Positions 8,355 through 17,701 of a stretch of 64,000 nucleotides of DNA are shown here, one piece after another (the first letter of the stretch is position 1; the number at the start of each line of letters is the position of its first letter). The notes below the pieces were generated by a model that was given only the letters and a program-made list of their open reading frames with translations, did no database searches and had not been told where the DNA came from. Origin of the DNA: Mycobacterium persicum (GTDB lineage: Bacteria; Actinomycetota; Actinomycetes; Mycobacteriales; Mycobacteriaceae). A program made the translations under genes and the position numbers. The stretch is taken from positions 1 through 64,000 of the forward strand of contig NZ_MVIF01000017.1 in assembly GCF_002086675.1 (NCBI RefSeq). The letters run 5' to 3'.

Positions 8355-9950
8355 TCACATCCGGAAGACGCCGAAGTTCGACGTTCCCTTGATCGGGCCA
8401 TTGGCGATGGCGGACAAACACATTCCCAGCACGGTGCGGGTGTCGCGCGGGTCGATCACCCCGTCGTCGTAGAGCATCCCGGACAACACCAGCGGCAACG
8501 ACTCGGCTTCGATCTGGCCTTCGACGGCGGCACGCATCGCTGTGTCGGCCGCTTCGTCGACCTGCTGGCCGCGAGCCTCGGCGGCGGCGCGGGCCACGAT
8601 GGACAGCACCCCCGCCAGCTGCGCGCCGCCCATCACCGCGGACTTGGCGCTGGGCCAGGCGAACAGGAACCTCGGGTCGTAGGCGCGCCCGCACATCCCG
8701 TAGTGGCCCGCGCCATATGACGCGCCGATCAACAGCGAGATGTGCGGCACGGTCGAGTTGGACACGGCGTTGATCATCATCGAGCCGTGCTTGATCATGC
8801 CGCCCTCTTCGTAGACCTTGCCAACCATGTAGCCGGTGGTGTTGTGCAAGAACAACAGTGGCGTGTCGTAGCGGTTGGCGAGCTCGATGAACTGGGTAGC
8901 CTTTTGCGACTCTTCGCTGAAAAGTATGCCGCGCGCGTTGGCCAGGATGCCCAGCGGGTAGCCATGCAGCCGGGCCCACCCGGTCACCAGCGACGAGCCG
9001 TACAGCGGCTTGAACTCGTCGAATTCGGAGCCGTCGACAATGCGGGCGATAACCTCCCGCGGGTCGAACGGAATGCGCAGGTCCGCCGGGACGATGCCGA
9101 TCAGCTCCTCGGCGTCGAACAACGGCTCGGTGACCGGCCCGGGCGCGGGCCCCCGCTTGACCCAGTTCAGCCGGGCCACGATGCGACGTCCAACGCGGAT
9201 CGCGTCGAGTTCGTCTTGCGCGAAGTAGTCGGCCAAACCCGAGATGCGGGCATGCATTTCGGCGCCACCCAGCGACTCGTCGTCGGACTCCTCGCCGGTG
9301 GCCATCTTTACCAGTGGCGGGCCCGCCAGGAACACCTTGGAGCGTTCCTTGATCATCACCACGTGATCGCACATGCCGGGAATGTAGGCGCCGCCCGCGG
9401 TGGAGTTGCCGAATACCAGTGCGATAGTCGGGATCCCGGCTGCGGACAGCCGGGTGAGGTCGCGGAACATTGCTCCGCCGGGAATGAAGATCTCCTTCTG
9501 AGTCGGCAGGTCCGCCCCGCCGGATTCCACCAGCGAGATCACCGGAAGCCGGTTCTGGAACGCGATCTGGTTGGCCCGCAGGATTTTTCGCAACGTCCAC
9601 GGGTTGCTGGTGCCGCCTTTGACCGTCGGGTCGTTGGCGACGATCAAGCATTCCACGCCGGACACGGCGCCGATGCCGACGACCGTACTGGCACCGACCG
9701 TGAAGGCGCTGCCGTATGCCGCCAGGGGGCTCAGCTCGAGGAACGGCGAATCCGGGTCGACGAGCAATTCGATGCGTTCCCGGGCCGTGAGCTTGCCGCG
9801 GGCGTGGTGACGGTCGACGTATTTGGGCCCGCCGCCCGCCAGCGCCTTCGCCAGTTCGGCGGCGATTTCGTCGAGCTTTGCCGCCGTCGCCGTTGCCGCT
9901 TCGGCGTACGCGCCGGCATGGGCGTCGAGGCTGGACCGCAAAACGGTCAC
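8355..9950 (-). CDS. accD2: Acyl-CoA carboxylase beta subunit AccD2
   Basis: This 531-residue carboxyltransferase has the N-half crotonase-like core (RHHARGKLTARERIELLVDP, SLVESGGADLPTQKE, STAGGAYIPGMCDHVVM) and the C-half core (NTTGYMVGKVYEEGGMIKHG, GASYGAGHYGMCGRAYDPRF). The motifs ESGGAxLP and GMCGRAYDP are like those of methylcrotonyl/geranyl-CoA carboxylases rather than propionyl-CoA carboxylases, which is my inference from family patterns. The GTG start at 9950 shares GTGA with the fadE13 stop. It works with AccA2, coded immediately downstream. Confidence 0.9.
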   Translation of the reverse strand: MTVLRSSLDAHAGAYAEAATATAAKLDEIAAELAKALAGGGPKYVDRHHARGKLTARERIELLVDPDSPFLELSPLAAYGSAFTVGASTVVGIGAVSGVECLIVANDPTVKGGTSNPWTLRKILRANQIAFQNRLPVISLVESGGADLPTQKEIFIPGGAMFRDLTRLSAAGIPTIALVFGNSTAGGAYIPGMCDHVVMIKERSKVFLAGPPLVKMATGEESDDESLGGAEMHARISGLADYFAQDELDAIRVGRRIVARLNWVKRGPAPGPVTEPLFDAEELIGIVPADLRIPFDPREVIARIVDGSEFDEFKPLYGSSLVTGWARLHGYPLGILANARGILFSEESQKATQFIELANRYDTPLLFLHNTTGYMVGKVYEEGGMIKHGSMMINAVSNSTVPHISLLIGASYGAGHYGMCGRAYDPRFLFAWPSAKSAVMGGAQLAGVLSIVARAAAEARGQQVDEAADTAMRAAVEGQIEAESLPLVLSGMLYDDGVIDPRDTRTVLGMCLSAIANGPIKGTSNFGVFRM

Positions 9951-11095
9951 GATTGATACCCCAGCAGTTTGGCGGCAAGTGCGGTCAGGATTTCGGTGGT
10001 TCCGCCGCCGATGCCCAGTATCCTCATGTCCCGATACTGGCGTTCGACTTCGGATTCGGCCATGTAGCCCATCCCGCCGAAGAGCTGGACGGCCTGGTTG
10101 GCCACCCATTCGCCGGCCTCGACGGCGGTGTTCTTGGCGAAGCACACCTGCGCAATCAGGTTCGTTTCCCCGGCCAGCTGACGCTCCACCACGTGACGGG
10201 AGTAGACCCGGGCGACGTCGATGCGCCGGGCCATCTCGGCCAGGGTGTTCTGCACCGCCTGACGCGAGATCAGCGGACGCCCGAACGTCTCCCGGTCGCG
10301 ACACCACTGCGCGGTGATGTCCAGACATCGCTGCGCGCTCGAATATGCCTGTGCGGCAAGACCGATACGTTCGGCGACGAACGCCTGGGCGATCTGGGCG
10401 AATCCGCTGTGCTCGGCGCCGACCAGATTGGCGGCCGGTACCCGCACGTCGGTGTAGGACAGCTCGGCGGTGTCCGAGGAGCGCCAGCCCATCTTGTCCA
10501 GCTTGCGGGTGACCTCGAAACCAGGTGTGCCCTTGTCGACCACCACCAGCGACACCCCCGCTGCCCCGGGTCCGCCGGTGCGCACCGCGGTGACGACGTA
10601 GTCGGCGCGCACCCCGGAGGTGATGTAGGTCTTGGCGCCGTTGATCACATAGTGGTCGCCGTCGCGGACGGCGCCGGTGCGCAGGTGCCCGACGTCCGAG
10701 CCGCCGCCGGGTTCGGTGATGGCCAGCGCGCCGATTTTCTCACCGGCCAGGGTGGGACGAACGTAGGTGTCGATCAACCGTGCGTCGCCGGAGGCGATCA
10801 TGTGCGGCACCGCGATGCCACAGGTGAACAGCGACGCGAAAACACCGCCGGGCGAACCGGATTGGTGCATCTCCTCGCAGATGATCACCGAGTCGGCGGC
10901 GTCGCCCCCGCCACCGCCGACGGCTTCGGGAAAACCCGCTCCCAGCAGGCCGGCGGCCCCGGCGCGCCGGTGCAAGTCACGCGGCAACTCGCCGACTCGC
11001 TCCCATTCGTCGATATGCGGCAGGACTTCTCGTTCGGCAAACGAGCGGACGGTCTTTCGCAGCTGCTCGCGCTCCGGTGTGGTCCAGATATTCAC
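9947..11095 (-). CDS. fadE13: Acyl-CoA dehydrogenase FadE13
   Basis: The 382-residue protein has the acyl-CoA dehydrogenase motifs LAITEPGGGSDVGHLRTG (middle barrel) and VQLFGGMGYMAESEVERQYR followed by DMRILGIGGGTTEI (C-terminal domain). These resemble isovaleryl/citronellyl-CoA dehydrogenases. It is flavin-dependent and cytosolic. GTG at 11095 is the start, overlapping the AtuA-like stop as GTGA, while its own stop overlaps accD2 in the same way. The uniform four-base overlaps mean the whole set is probably translated as one coupled unit. Confidence 0.88.
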   Translation of the reverse strand: MNIWTTPEREQLRKTVRSFAEREVLPHIDEWERVGELPRDLHRRAGAAGLLGAGFPEAVGGGGGDAADSVIICEEMHQSGSPGGVFASLFTCGIAVPHMIASGDARLIDTYVRPTLAGEKIGALAITEPGGGSDVGHLRTGAVRDGDHYVINGAKTYITSGVRADYVVTAVRTGGPGAAGVSLVVVDKGTPGFEVTRKLDKMGWRSSDTAELSYTDVRVPAANLVGAEHSGFAQIAQAFVAERIGLAAQAYSSAQRCLDITAQWCRDRETFGRPLISRQAVQNTLAEMARRIDVARVYSRHVVERQLAGETNLIAQVCFAKNTAVEAGEWVANQAVQLFGGMGYMAESEVERQYRDMRILGIGGGTTEILTALAAKLLGYQS

Positions 11096-12813
11096 AACAG
11101 CGTCTCCGGAATGTTGACGTGGCGGCTGCGCAGCCATTCGCCCAGCCCCTTGGCTTGCGGATCGAAACGCGCCTGGTAGGCCACGCCCTGACCCAGGATC
11201 CCCTCGATCACGAAATTCATCGCCCGCAGATTGGGCAGCACATACCGCGTGACGTCGAGTTCTGCCGTCTCGGGCAACAGTTCTTTGAGAAACTCGGCGG
11301 TCAACGTGTTGGCCAGCCAGCGCCACTGCTCGTCGGTGCGCACCCACAGTCCGATGTTGGCCGAACCGCCCTTGTCGCCGCTGCGGGCGCCGGCGATCAA
11401 ACCCAGCGGCGCACGCCGGGTCGGTCCCGCTGGCAACGGCTCGGGAAGCGGCGGGGGAGCCGCCGGTGCCAGCTCCAAAGTCTCGGAAGCGCAGGCGATT
11501 TCACTGCGGGTGCCGTCGGGATGGACCGCGACGTGCGGCACCTGGGTGGCGTCGACGTAGCCCGGGGTGTAGACGCCGTACACCTGACCGTCGCCGGGCG
11601 GGGCGGTCACGGTGAAGCCCGGATAGCTGGCTAACGCCAATTCGACTGCGGCCGAGGAGAATTGCCGTCCGACCTTAGCGGGATCGGGATCGCGGACCAC
11701 GCAGCGCAGCAAGGCGCTGGCCGCCTCCTCGGTGTCGGCGTCGGGGTGGTCGGTGCGGGCCAGGGTCCATTCGAATTCGGCGGGTTTGACGGTCAGCGCG
11801 GCTTCGAGCTGGTGTCGCACCAGATCGGCCTTGGCCTCGATGTCGAGGCCGGTCAGCACGAAGGTCATGGAGTTGCGGAAGCCGCCAATGCTGTTCAGCG
11901 ACACCTTGAGCGTGGGCGGCGGCGGTTCGCCAACCACACCGCTGATGCGCACCCGGTCCGGGCCGTCCGCCGAGAGCGCGATGGTGTCCATCCGCGCCGT
12001 CACGTCCGGGTTGGCGTAGCGGGCGCCGGTGATCTCGTAGAGCAGCTGCGCGGTGACGGTGTCGGTGCTGACCAGACCGCCGGTGCCGGGGTGTTTGGTG
12101 ATCACCGAGGAGCCGTCGGCGTGGACCTCGGCCAGCGGGAAGCCGGCGTGCACAAGGCCCGGCACCGCGGGAATCTCGGTGAAGAAGGAGTAGTTGCCGC
12201 CGGTGGCCTGCACCCCGCATTCGATGACGTGACCGGCGACCACCGCTCCGGCCAGCTGGTCGTAGTCGGTGCGGCTCCAGCCGAAGTGCGCGGCCGCCGA
12301 CCCGACGAGCACCGAGGCGTCGGTCACCCGGCCGGTGACGACGACGTCGGCTCCGGCCTTGAGGCAGTCGACGATGCCCCACGCACCCAGGTAGGCGTTG
12401 GCCGTCAGCGGTGTGCCGAGGCCGAGCTCGGCTGCCCGCGCCAGCAGGTCATCGCCTTCGACGTGGGCGACCCGGGCCGGCACGCCGAGGTGGTGGGCCA
12501 GGGCCCGGATCGCGTCGGCCAAGCCGGCCGGGTTGAGGCCGCCGGCGTTGGCCACAATGCGGACCCCGCGGTCGCAGGCCAGCCCCAGGCAGTCCTCGAG
12601 TTGGGTTAGGAATGTCTTGGCGTAGCCGCGCTCGGGGTGCTTCATCTTGTCGCGACCGAGGATCAGCATGGTCAGTTCGGCCAGGTAGTCGCCGGTGACG
12701 TAGTCCAGCTCACCGCCGGTGAGCATCTCACGCATGGCCGGGAGGCGGTCGCCGTAGAAGCCCGAGCAGTTGCCGATCCGCACCGTGCCGGACGCGCCAC
12801 CAACAGCGTCCAT
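11092..12813 (-). CDS. AtuA-like (DUF1446, acyclic terpene utilisation) protein
   Basis: This 573-residue protein matches the AtuA family. The N-terminal two-thirds hold GNCSGFYGDRLPAMREML, ANAGGLNPAGLADAIR and the conserved VVTGRVTDASVLVG. The C-terminal about 100 residues form a second domain with GARSGDKGGSANIGLW, like the separate small AtuA partner domain. The start at 12813 follows a strong site (aagggaggacgcgc before ATG) and is the first gene of the operon. AtuA in Pseudomonas lies with geranyl-CoA carboxylase genes but its reaction is not settled. Homologous to Rv0976c. In M. tuberculosis PE_PGRS genes follow; here rpmF is the next gene. Confidence 0.82.
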   Translation of the reverse strand: MDAVGGASGTVRIGNCSGFYGDRLPAMREMLTGGELDYVTGDYLAELTMLILGRDKMKHPERGYAKTFLTQLEDCLGLACDRGVRIVANAGGLNPAGLADAIRALAHHLGVPARVAHVEGDDLLARAAELGLGTPLTANAYLGAWGIVDCLKAGADVVVTGRVTDASVLVGSAAAHFGWSRTDYDQLAGAVVAGHVIECGVQATGGNYSFFTEIPAVPGLVHAGFPLAEVHADGSSVITKHPGTGGLVSTDTVTAQLLYEITGARYANPDVTARMDTIALSADGPDRVRISGVVGEPPPPTLKVSLNSIGGFRNSMTFVLTGLDIEAKADLVRHQLEAALTVKPAEFEWTLARTDHPDADTEEAASALLRCVVRDPDPAKVGRQFSSAAVELALASYPGFTVTAPPGDGQVYGVYTPGYVDATQVPHVAVHPDGTRSEIACASETLELAPAAPPPLPEPLPAGPTRRAPLGLIAGARSGDKGGSANIGLWVRTDEQWRWLANTLTAEFLKELLPETAELDVTRYVLPNLRAMNFVIEGILGQGVAYQARFDPQAKGLGEWLRSRHVNIPETLL

Positions 12814-13076
12814 GCGCGTCCTCCCTTCATTGGGATTACCGATGGGGCCGAACCCGGCCAACCAACCGGTAGGTCAGCATAGCCGTAAGCCTCGAGCGGT
12901 GTGATACCCGCCTCTCTCGCCGACGTCGCGCTCCGTTTTGGCGAGCTGGAGCTCACCGACTACCCTCTTAAGGCACCCATCAAATGGGTAGTGTCGCCGT
13001 CCGGCCGACCCGGCAGGTCCACGGTCCTGCGATGCGACACGCACCGACCAACCCGATCGAGGAGTAAGGCCCCACC

Positions 13077-13250
13077 ATGGCGGTACCCAAGCGCAGGACG
13101 TCGCGCGCGAATACCCGAAGCCGGCGCTCGCAGTGGAAGGCCACCTCGACCGAACTGGTGGGTGTCACCGTGGCCGGCCAGAAGCACAAAGTGCCCCGCA
13201 GGCTGCTCAAGGCGGCGCGGCTGGGCCTCGTCGACCTCGACCGGCGCTAG
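13077..13250 (+). CDS. rpmF: 50S ribosomal protein L32, cysteine-free form
   Basis: This is a 57-codon gene. The product [20 protein letters not shown] and the C-terminal [17 protein letters not shown] are typical of L32. The zinc-ribbon cysteines of the C+ form are absent (no Cys at all), so this is the zinc-independent C- form. A purine-rich ribosome-binding stretch, gaggagtaagg, lies about 8 bases upstream. It is transcribed divergently from the AtuA operon and sits just ahead of the mprA promoter region. Corresponds to Rv0979A. Confidence 0.9.
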   Translation: MAVPKRRTSRANTRSRRSQWKATSTELVGVTVAGQKHKVPRRLLKAARLGLVDLDRR

Positions 13251-13316
13251 CTCCCGGCAGGGGCTATTGTGGCGCATGTGACGAGCCCGCCGGCCGAGCC
13301 CACCGGTCCGGCGCGC

Positions 13317-13335
13317 CTCTCAGGCCAGTCTCAGG
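13317..13335 (+). promoter_or_regulatory. MprA-box-like direct repeat upstream of mprA
   Basis: Two TCTCAGG heptamers start at 13318 and 13329, 11 bases (one helical turn) apart, 17 bases before the mprA GTG. MprA is known to bind paired direct repeats in front of its own operon and of pepD. The same pair at the same spacing recurs at 15566-15582 before pepD, which supports an autoregulatory site. No binding data are available from sequence alone. Confidence 0.65.
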
Positions 13336-13351
13336 CGGTCGTACGAAACTA

Positions 13352-14044
13352 GTGTCCGTGCGAATTCTTGTCGTCGACGACGATCGTGCGGTACGCGAGT
13401 CACTGCGCCGGTCGCTTTCCTTCAACGGCTACTCGGTCGAACTGGCCCATGACGGGCTCGAGGCTCTCGACATGATCGCCAGCGATCGGCCCGACGCGCT
13501 CGTGCTCGATGTCATGATGCCGCGGCTGGACGGTTTGGAGGTGTGCCGTCAGCTCCGCAGCACCGGCGACGACCTGCCGATCCTGGTGCTGACCGCCCGC
13601 GACTCGGTTTCGGAGCGGGTGGCCGGCCTCGACGCCGGCGCCGACGATTACCTGCCGAAGCCGTTCGCTCTCGAAGAATTGCTGGCGCGGATGCGGGCAT
13701 TGCTGCGCCGCACCAAGCCCGACGACACCGCCGAGTCGGTGGCCCTGCACTTCTCCGACCTCAGCCTGGACCCGGTGACCCGTGAGGTCACCCGCGGGCA
13801 GCGCCGCATCAGCCTCACCCGCACCGAATTCGCCTTGCTGGAAATGCTGATCGCCAATCCGCGACGCGTGCTCACCCGCAGCCGCATCCTCGAAGAGGTG
13901 TGGGGTTTCGACTTTCCCACGTCCGGCAATGCGCTGGAGGTCTACGTGGGGTATCTGCGCCGCAAAACCGAGGCCGATGGCGAGCCGCGGCTGATCCACA
14001 CCGTCCGGGGAGTGGGTTACGTGCTACGCGAAACGCCGCCCTGA
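13352..14044 (+). CDS. mprA: Response regulator MprA
   Basis: This 230-residue OmpR-type regulator has a receiver domain with the acidic pocket VVDDD (residues 8-12), phospho-acceptor Asp53 in [12 protein letters not shown], Thr81 and Lys103 in LPKPF. A C-terminal winged helix follows, with [20 protein letters not shown] and [13 protein letters not shown]. The GTG at 13352 ([10 protein letters not shown]) matches M. tuberculosis MprA, to which it is almost identical as I remember it. It controls envelope-stress genes, including sigE, sigB, pepD and its own operon. The TGA overlaps the mprB ATG. An MprA-box-like repeat lies just upstream. Confidence 0.95.
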   Translation: MSVRILVVDDDRAVRESLRRSLSFNGYSVELAHDGLEALDMIASDRPDALVLDVMMPRLDGLEVCRQLRSTGDDLPILVLTARDSVSERVAGLDAGADDYLPKPFALEELLARMRALLRRTKPDDTAESVALHFSDLSLDPVTREVTRGQRRISLTRTEFALLEMLIANPRRVLTRSRILEEVWGFDFPTSGNALEVYVGYLRRKTEADGEPRLIHTVRGVGYVLRETPP

Positions 14045-15600
14045 TGCTCGGGTTCCGCCGCCGAGCACGGGTACCGCTGCGAACGACCAGTTCGTTGTCC
14101 CTGCGGTGGCGGGTCATGCTGCTGGCGATGTCGATGGTGGCGATGGTCGTCGTTCTCATGTCGTTCGCGGTGTACGCGGTGATTTCGGCCGCCCTCTACA
14201 ACGACATCGACAATCAGCTGCAGAGCCGCGCGCAATTGCTGATCGCCAGCGGGTCGCTCGCCGCCGACCCGGGCAAGGCCATCGAGGGCACAGCGTATTC
14301 GGATGTCAATGCAATGCTGGTGAACCCGGGCCACTCGATCTATACCGCCAACCAGCCCGGTCAGCACCTGCCCGTCGGAGCGCCGGAAAAGGCCGTCATC
14401 CGCGGCGAGTTGTTCATGTCGCGGCGCACGGCGGCCGATCAGCGGGTGCTTGCCATCCACTTGCCCAGCGGCAGCTCCCTGCTGATCTCCAAGAGTTTGA
14501 AGCCGACCGAGGCGGTCATGACCAAACTTCGCGCGGTACTGCTGATCGTGGGTGGTGTCGGCGTGGCGGTCGCCGCAGTGGCAGGGGGCATGGTCACCCG
14601 AGCGGGGCTGCGTCCGGTGGGCCGGCTCACCGAGGCGGCCGAGCGGGTGGCGCGAACCGACGACCTGCGACCCATCCCGGTATTCGGCAGTGACGAATTG
14701 GCCAGGCTTACCGAGGCGTTCAACCTGATGCTGCGGGCGCTGGCCGAATCCCGGGAGCGACAGGCCAGGTTGGTCACCGATGCCGGGCACGAGTTGCGCA
14801 CCCCGTTGACGTCGCTTCGCACCAATGTCGAACTACTGATGGCGTCGATGGAGCCCGGAGCGCCGCGACTGCCGGAGCAGGAGATGGTCGGCCTGCGTGC
14901 CGATGTGCTGGCCCAGATCGAGGAATTATCCACTCTGGTAGGCGATTTGGTGGACCTGACGCGCGGCGACGCCGGTGAAGTGGTGCACGAAACGGTCGAC
15001 ATGGCCGACGTCGTCGACCGCAGCCTGGAGCGGGTCAGGCGGCGGCGCAACGACATTCACTTCGATGTCCAGGTGATTCCCTGGCAGATCTACGGTGACG
15101 CCGCCGGGTTGTCACGGGCGGCGCTCAACCTCATGGACAACGCGGCCAAGTGGAGTCCACCGGGAGGCCACGTGGGCGTCACGCTGAGACAACTCGACCC
15201 GTCACACGCCGAGCTGGTGGTCTCGGACCGCGGGCCCGGCATTCCCCCGCAAGAGCGGCGTCTGGTGTTCGAGCGGTTCTACCGGTCAGCGTCGGCTCGG
15301 GCGATGCCGGGTTCGGGCCTGGGCCTGGCGATCGTCAAGCAGGTGGTGCTCAATCACGGTGGATCGCTGCGAGTTGAAGACACCGTTCCGGGTGGTCAGC
15401 CGCCGGGAACGTCGATTTCCGTGCTGCTGCCGGGCCGCCCGATGCCGGGTGCGACCTACCCGGCGAACCCGGCGAACTCAGCCGGTACCGGCGCCAGGGC
15501 CGAGGCCGGCCGATCTGATGAAGGCGCCGGGGACTCCACGAACTCACGGAGTTCGACGAACGTTATCTCAGTGGATTCTCAGTCCGCGCGCGCAAGGTAG
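14044..15600 (+). CDS. mprB: Sensor histidine kinase MprB
   Basis: The protein has 518 residues: a transmembrane segment at about 24-46, an extracytoplasmic sensor loop, a second segment at about 163-185, HAMP, and a HisKA domain with the phosphorylated His249 in TDAGHELRTPLTSLRTNV. The HATPase domain has N-box NLMDNAAKWS, G1 SDRGPGIPP and G2 GSGLGLAIVKQV. It senses envelope stress (in M. tuberculosis with DnaK/PepD input) and phosphorylates MprA. The low-complexity Ser/Asn/Ala tail after residue 470 varies between species. It is coupled to mprA by the TGATG overlap. Confidence 0.95.
   Translation: MLGFRRRARVPLRTTSSLSLRWRVMLLAMSMVAMVVVLMSFAVYAVISAALYNDIDNQLQSRAQLLIASGSLAADPGKAIEGTAYSDVNAMLVNPGHSIYTANQPGQHLPVGAPEKAVIRGELFMSRRTAADQRVLAIHLPSGSSLLISKSLKPTEAVMTKLRAVLLIVGGVGVAVAAVAGGMVTRAGLRPVGRLTEAAERVARTDDLRPIPVFGSDELARLTEAFNLMLRALAESRERQARLVTDAGHELRTPLTSLRTNVELLMASMEPGAPRLPEQEMVGLRADVLAQIEELSTLVGDLVDLTRGDAGEVVHETVDMADVVDRSLERVRRRRNDIHFDVQVIPWQIYGDAAGLSRAALNLMDNAAKWSPPGGHVGVTLRQLDPSHAELVVSDRGPGIPPQERRLVFERFYRSASARAMPGSGLGLAIVKQVVLNHGGSLRVEDTVPGGQPPGTSISVLLPGRPMPGATYPANPANSAGTGARAEAGRSDEGAGDSTNSRSSTNVISVDSQSARAR
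15566..15582 (+). promoter_or_regulatory. MprA-box-like direct repeat upstream of pepD
   Basis: TCTCAG occurs at 15566 and again at 15577, 11 bases apart, inside the last codons of mprB and 114-130 bases before the pepD start. The spacing is the same as in the pair before mprA (13318/13329). This suggests that pepD-moaB2 has its own MprA-dependent promoter besides read-through from mprAB. Confidence 0.6.
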
Positions 15601-15695
15601 TAGTGCAGTTACTGTTGACAACAAGCCCATGCCCGCAGCGCATGGCCAAGCACAGGGCTCACTAAGCCCCAGTAGAGGAAGAGCAATTTAGCGAC

Positions 15696-17135
15696 ATGAC
15701 GAATCACCCGAGGTATTCGCCACCGCCGCAGCAGCCGGAATATCGTGCCGCGCCGAACCAACCGGTGCCGCCGGCTTATGTGCAAGGGTCTGCGCAAACA
15801 TACAACCAGCAGTTCGACTGGCGCCACCAGCGATCGCAGCCGCAGTATGGTCGGCCCTATGACCCCTTCGCGGGTACCGGGCCGCGCCCGCTGCCCGGCG
15901 GTACCGGGGTGGGCCCGATCCTGGGCGGCACCGGTCAGGGCCCTGTCGGTGGCGGCACTGGTCCCGGCCCGATAACCGGCATCCTTCCGCCGATGTCACC
16001 GCCTCCCACGGTGATTCAGCAGCGACGTCCCCGCGCAGGCATGCTGGCGATCGGCGCGCTCACCATCGCCGTAGTGTCGGCCGGTATCGGTGGCGCGGCC
16101 GCATCGGTCGTCGAATTGACCCGGTCACCGGCGAGCACCAACGGTGGCGGAGTGGTCGCCAGCGGCGCTCCCAGCATTCCGGCAGCAAACATGCCGGCGG
16201 GTTCGGTCGAGCAGGTGGCTGCCAAGGTGGTGCCCAGCGTCGTGATGCTGGAGACCGATCTGGGGCGCGCATCTGAGGAGGGCTCGGGTGTCATCCTGTC
16301 CAGCGACGGGCTGATCCTGACCAACAATCACGTCGTCGCGGCCGCCGCGAAACCGCCCGCCGGTGCTCCGCCGCCCAAAACCACGGTGACCTTCTCTGAC
16401 GGCCGGACGGCGCCGTTCACGGTGGTCGGTGCCGATCCGACCAGTGACATCGCCGTGATCAAGGTCCAAGGTGTCAGCGGACTCACCCCCATATCGCTGG
16501 GATCGTCATCGGATCTGCGGGTCGGTCAGCCGGTCCTGGCGATCGGTTCACCGCTGGGTCTGGCCGGCACGGTGACCACGGGAATCGTCAGCGCCCTCAA
16601 CCGGCCGGTGTCGACCACCGGCGAGGCCGGTAACCAGAACACCGTTTTGGACGCCATCCAGACCGACGCCGCCATCAACCCCGGCAACTCCGGTGGTGCG
16701 CTGGTCAACATGAACGGCCAGCTGGTCGGCATCAACTCGGCCATCGCCACGTTGGGCGCGGATTCCGGTGATGCCCAGAGTGGCTCGATCGGCCTGGGTT
16801 TTGCGATCCCGGTCGACCAGGCCAAGCGCATTGCCGACGAGCTGATCAGCACCGGCAAGGCGACACATGCCTCGCTGGGCGTGCAGGTGACCACTGACAA
16901 GGGCATTCCCGGCGCCAAGGTGGTCGAGGTGGTGCAAGGCGGTGCCGCCGCAACTGCCGGTGTGCCCAAGGGGGTCATCGTCACCAAGGTGGACGAGCGC
17001 CCCATCAACAGCGCTGACGCGCTGGTCGCCGCGGTGCGGTCCAAGGCGCCGGGCGACAAGGTGGTGCTCACCTTCCAGGACCCCTCGGGTGGCAGCCGCA
17101 CCGTGCAGGTAACGCTAGGCAAGGCGGAGCAGTGA
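15696..17135 (+). CDS. pepD: HtrA-like serine protease PepD
   Basis: The protein has 479 residues. The first 110 or so are cytoplasmic, Pro/Gly/Gln-rich and contain GGTG-type repeats, and one membrane segment spans about 113-138. The S1C protease domain has a complete triad, His212 (TNNHVV), Asp251 (SDIAVIK) and Ser332 (NPGNSGGAL), and a C-terminal PDZ domain (about 385-475) follows. It degrades misfolded envelope proteins and feeds back on MprB. GTG/ATG choices upstream are poor; the ATG at 15696 follows gaggaagagcaa. Homologous to Rv0983. An MprA-box-like site precedes it, and moaB2 starts within its stop. Confidence 0.94.
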   Translation: MTNHPRYSPPPQQPEYRAAPNQPVPPAYVQGSAQTYNQQFDWRHQRSQPQYGRPYDPFAGTGPRPLPGGTGVGPILGGTGQGPVGGGTGPGPITGILPPMSPPPTVIQQRRPRAGMLAIGALTIAVVSAGIGGAAASVVELTRSPASTNGGGVVASGAPSIPAANMPAGSVEQVAAKVVPSVVMLETDLGRASEEGSGVILSSDGLILTNNHVVAAAAKPPAGAPPPKTTVTFSDGRTAPFTVVGADPTSDIAVIKVQGVSGLTPISLGSSSDLRVGQPVLAIGSPLGLAGTVTTGIVSALNRPVSTTGEAGNQNTVLDAIQTDAAINPGNSGGALVNMNGQLVGINSAIATLGADSGDAQSGSIGLGFAIPVDQAKRIADELISTGKATHASLGVQVTTDKGIPGAKVVEVVQGGAAATAGVPKGVIVTKVDERPINSADALVAAVRSKAPGDKVVLTFQDPSGGSRTVQVTLGKAEQ

Positions 17136-17680
17136 TGAAGTCGGGTCCTCCGTTGTCAGAGCTCGGATATACGGTTGCTCCCATGGAACAGGGTGCGGAG
17201 TTGGTGGTGGGCCGGGCACTTGTCGTCGTCGTCGACGATCGCACTGCCCACGGCGACGAAGACCACAGCGGCCCGTTGGTTACCGAGCTGCTCACCGAGG
17301 CCGGGTTCGTTGTCGACGGAGTGGTCGCGGTGTCGGCCGACGAGGTTGAGATCCGCAACGCGCTGAACACCGCGGTGATCGGCGGCGTGGACCTGGTGGT
17401 GTCGGTCGGTGGGACCGGTGTCACGCCCCGCGACGTCACGCCGGAGGCCACCCGCGACATCCTGGACCGGGAAATCCTCGGTATCGCCGAAGCCATCCGC
17501 GCTTCAGGACTGTCGGCAGGGATCATCGACGCGGGCCTGTCGCGCGGCTTGGCGGGAGTATCGGGAAGCACGCTGGTGGTTAATCTCGCCGGTTCCCGCT
17601 ACGCCGTCCGAGACGGCATGGCGACGCTGAATCCGTTGGCCGCTCAGATCATCGGGCAGTTGTCGAGTCTCGAAATCTGA
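17135..17680 (+). CDS. moaB2: MoaB2-like molybdopterin-binding (MogA/MoaB fold) protein
   Basis: This 181-residue protein has the MoaB/MogA core, including LVVSVGGTGVTPRDVTPEA (molybdopterin-binding loop) and LAGVSGSTLVVNLAGS. The family adenylylates molybdopterin, but MoaB2-type mycobacterial proteins are tied to stress regulation rather than proven cofactor synthesis. ATG at 17135 touches the pepD stop (TGATG). A Met at 17183 would remove a non-conserved extension. It is the end of the mprA-mprB-pepD-moaB2 unit and converges with mscL, whose stop is only 22 bases away. Confidence 0.88.
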   Translation: MKSGPPLSELGYTVAPMEQGAELVVGRALVVVVDDRTAHGDEDHSGPLVTELLTEAGFVVDGVVAVSADEVEIRNALNTAVIGGVDLVVSVGGTGVTPRDVTPEATRDILDREILGIAEAIRASGLSAGIIDAGLSRGLAGVSGSTLVVNLAGSRYAVRDGMATLNPLAAQIIGQLSSLEI

Positions 17681-17701
17681 GTTTCGGAAGTAACCCGCGG
17701 A

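Noticed and set aside
6364..10328. Very long open frames joining accA2, accD2 and fadE13 regions
   Set aside because: They arise because high-GC shadow frames stay open. The real genes are separated by clear overlapping start/stop codons and known domain borders.
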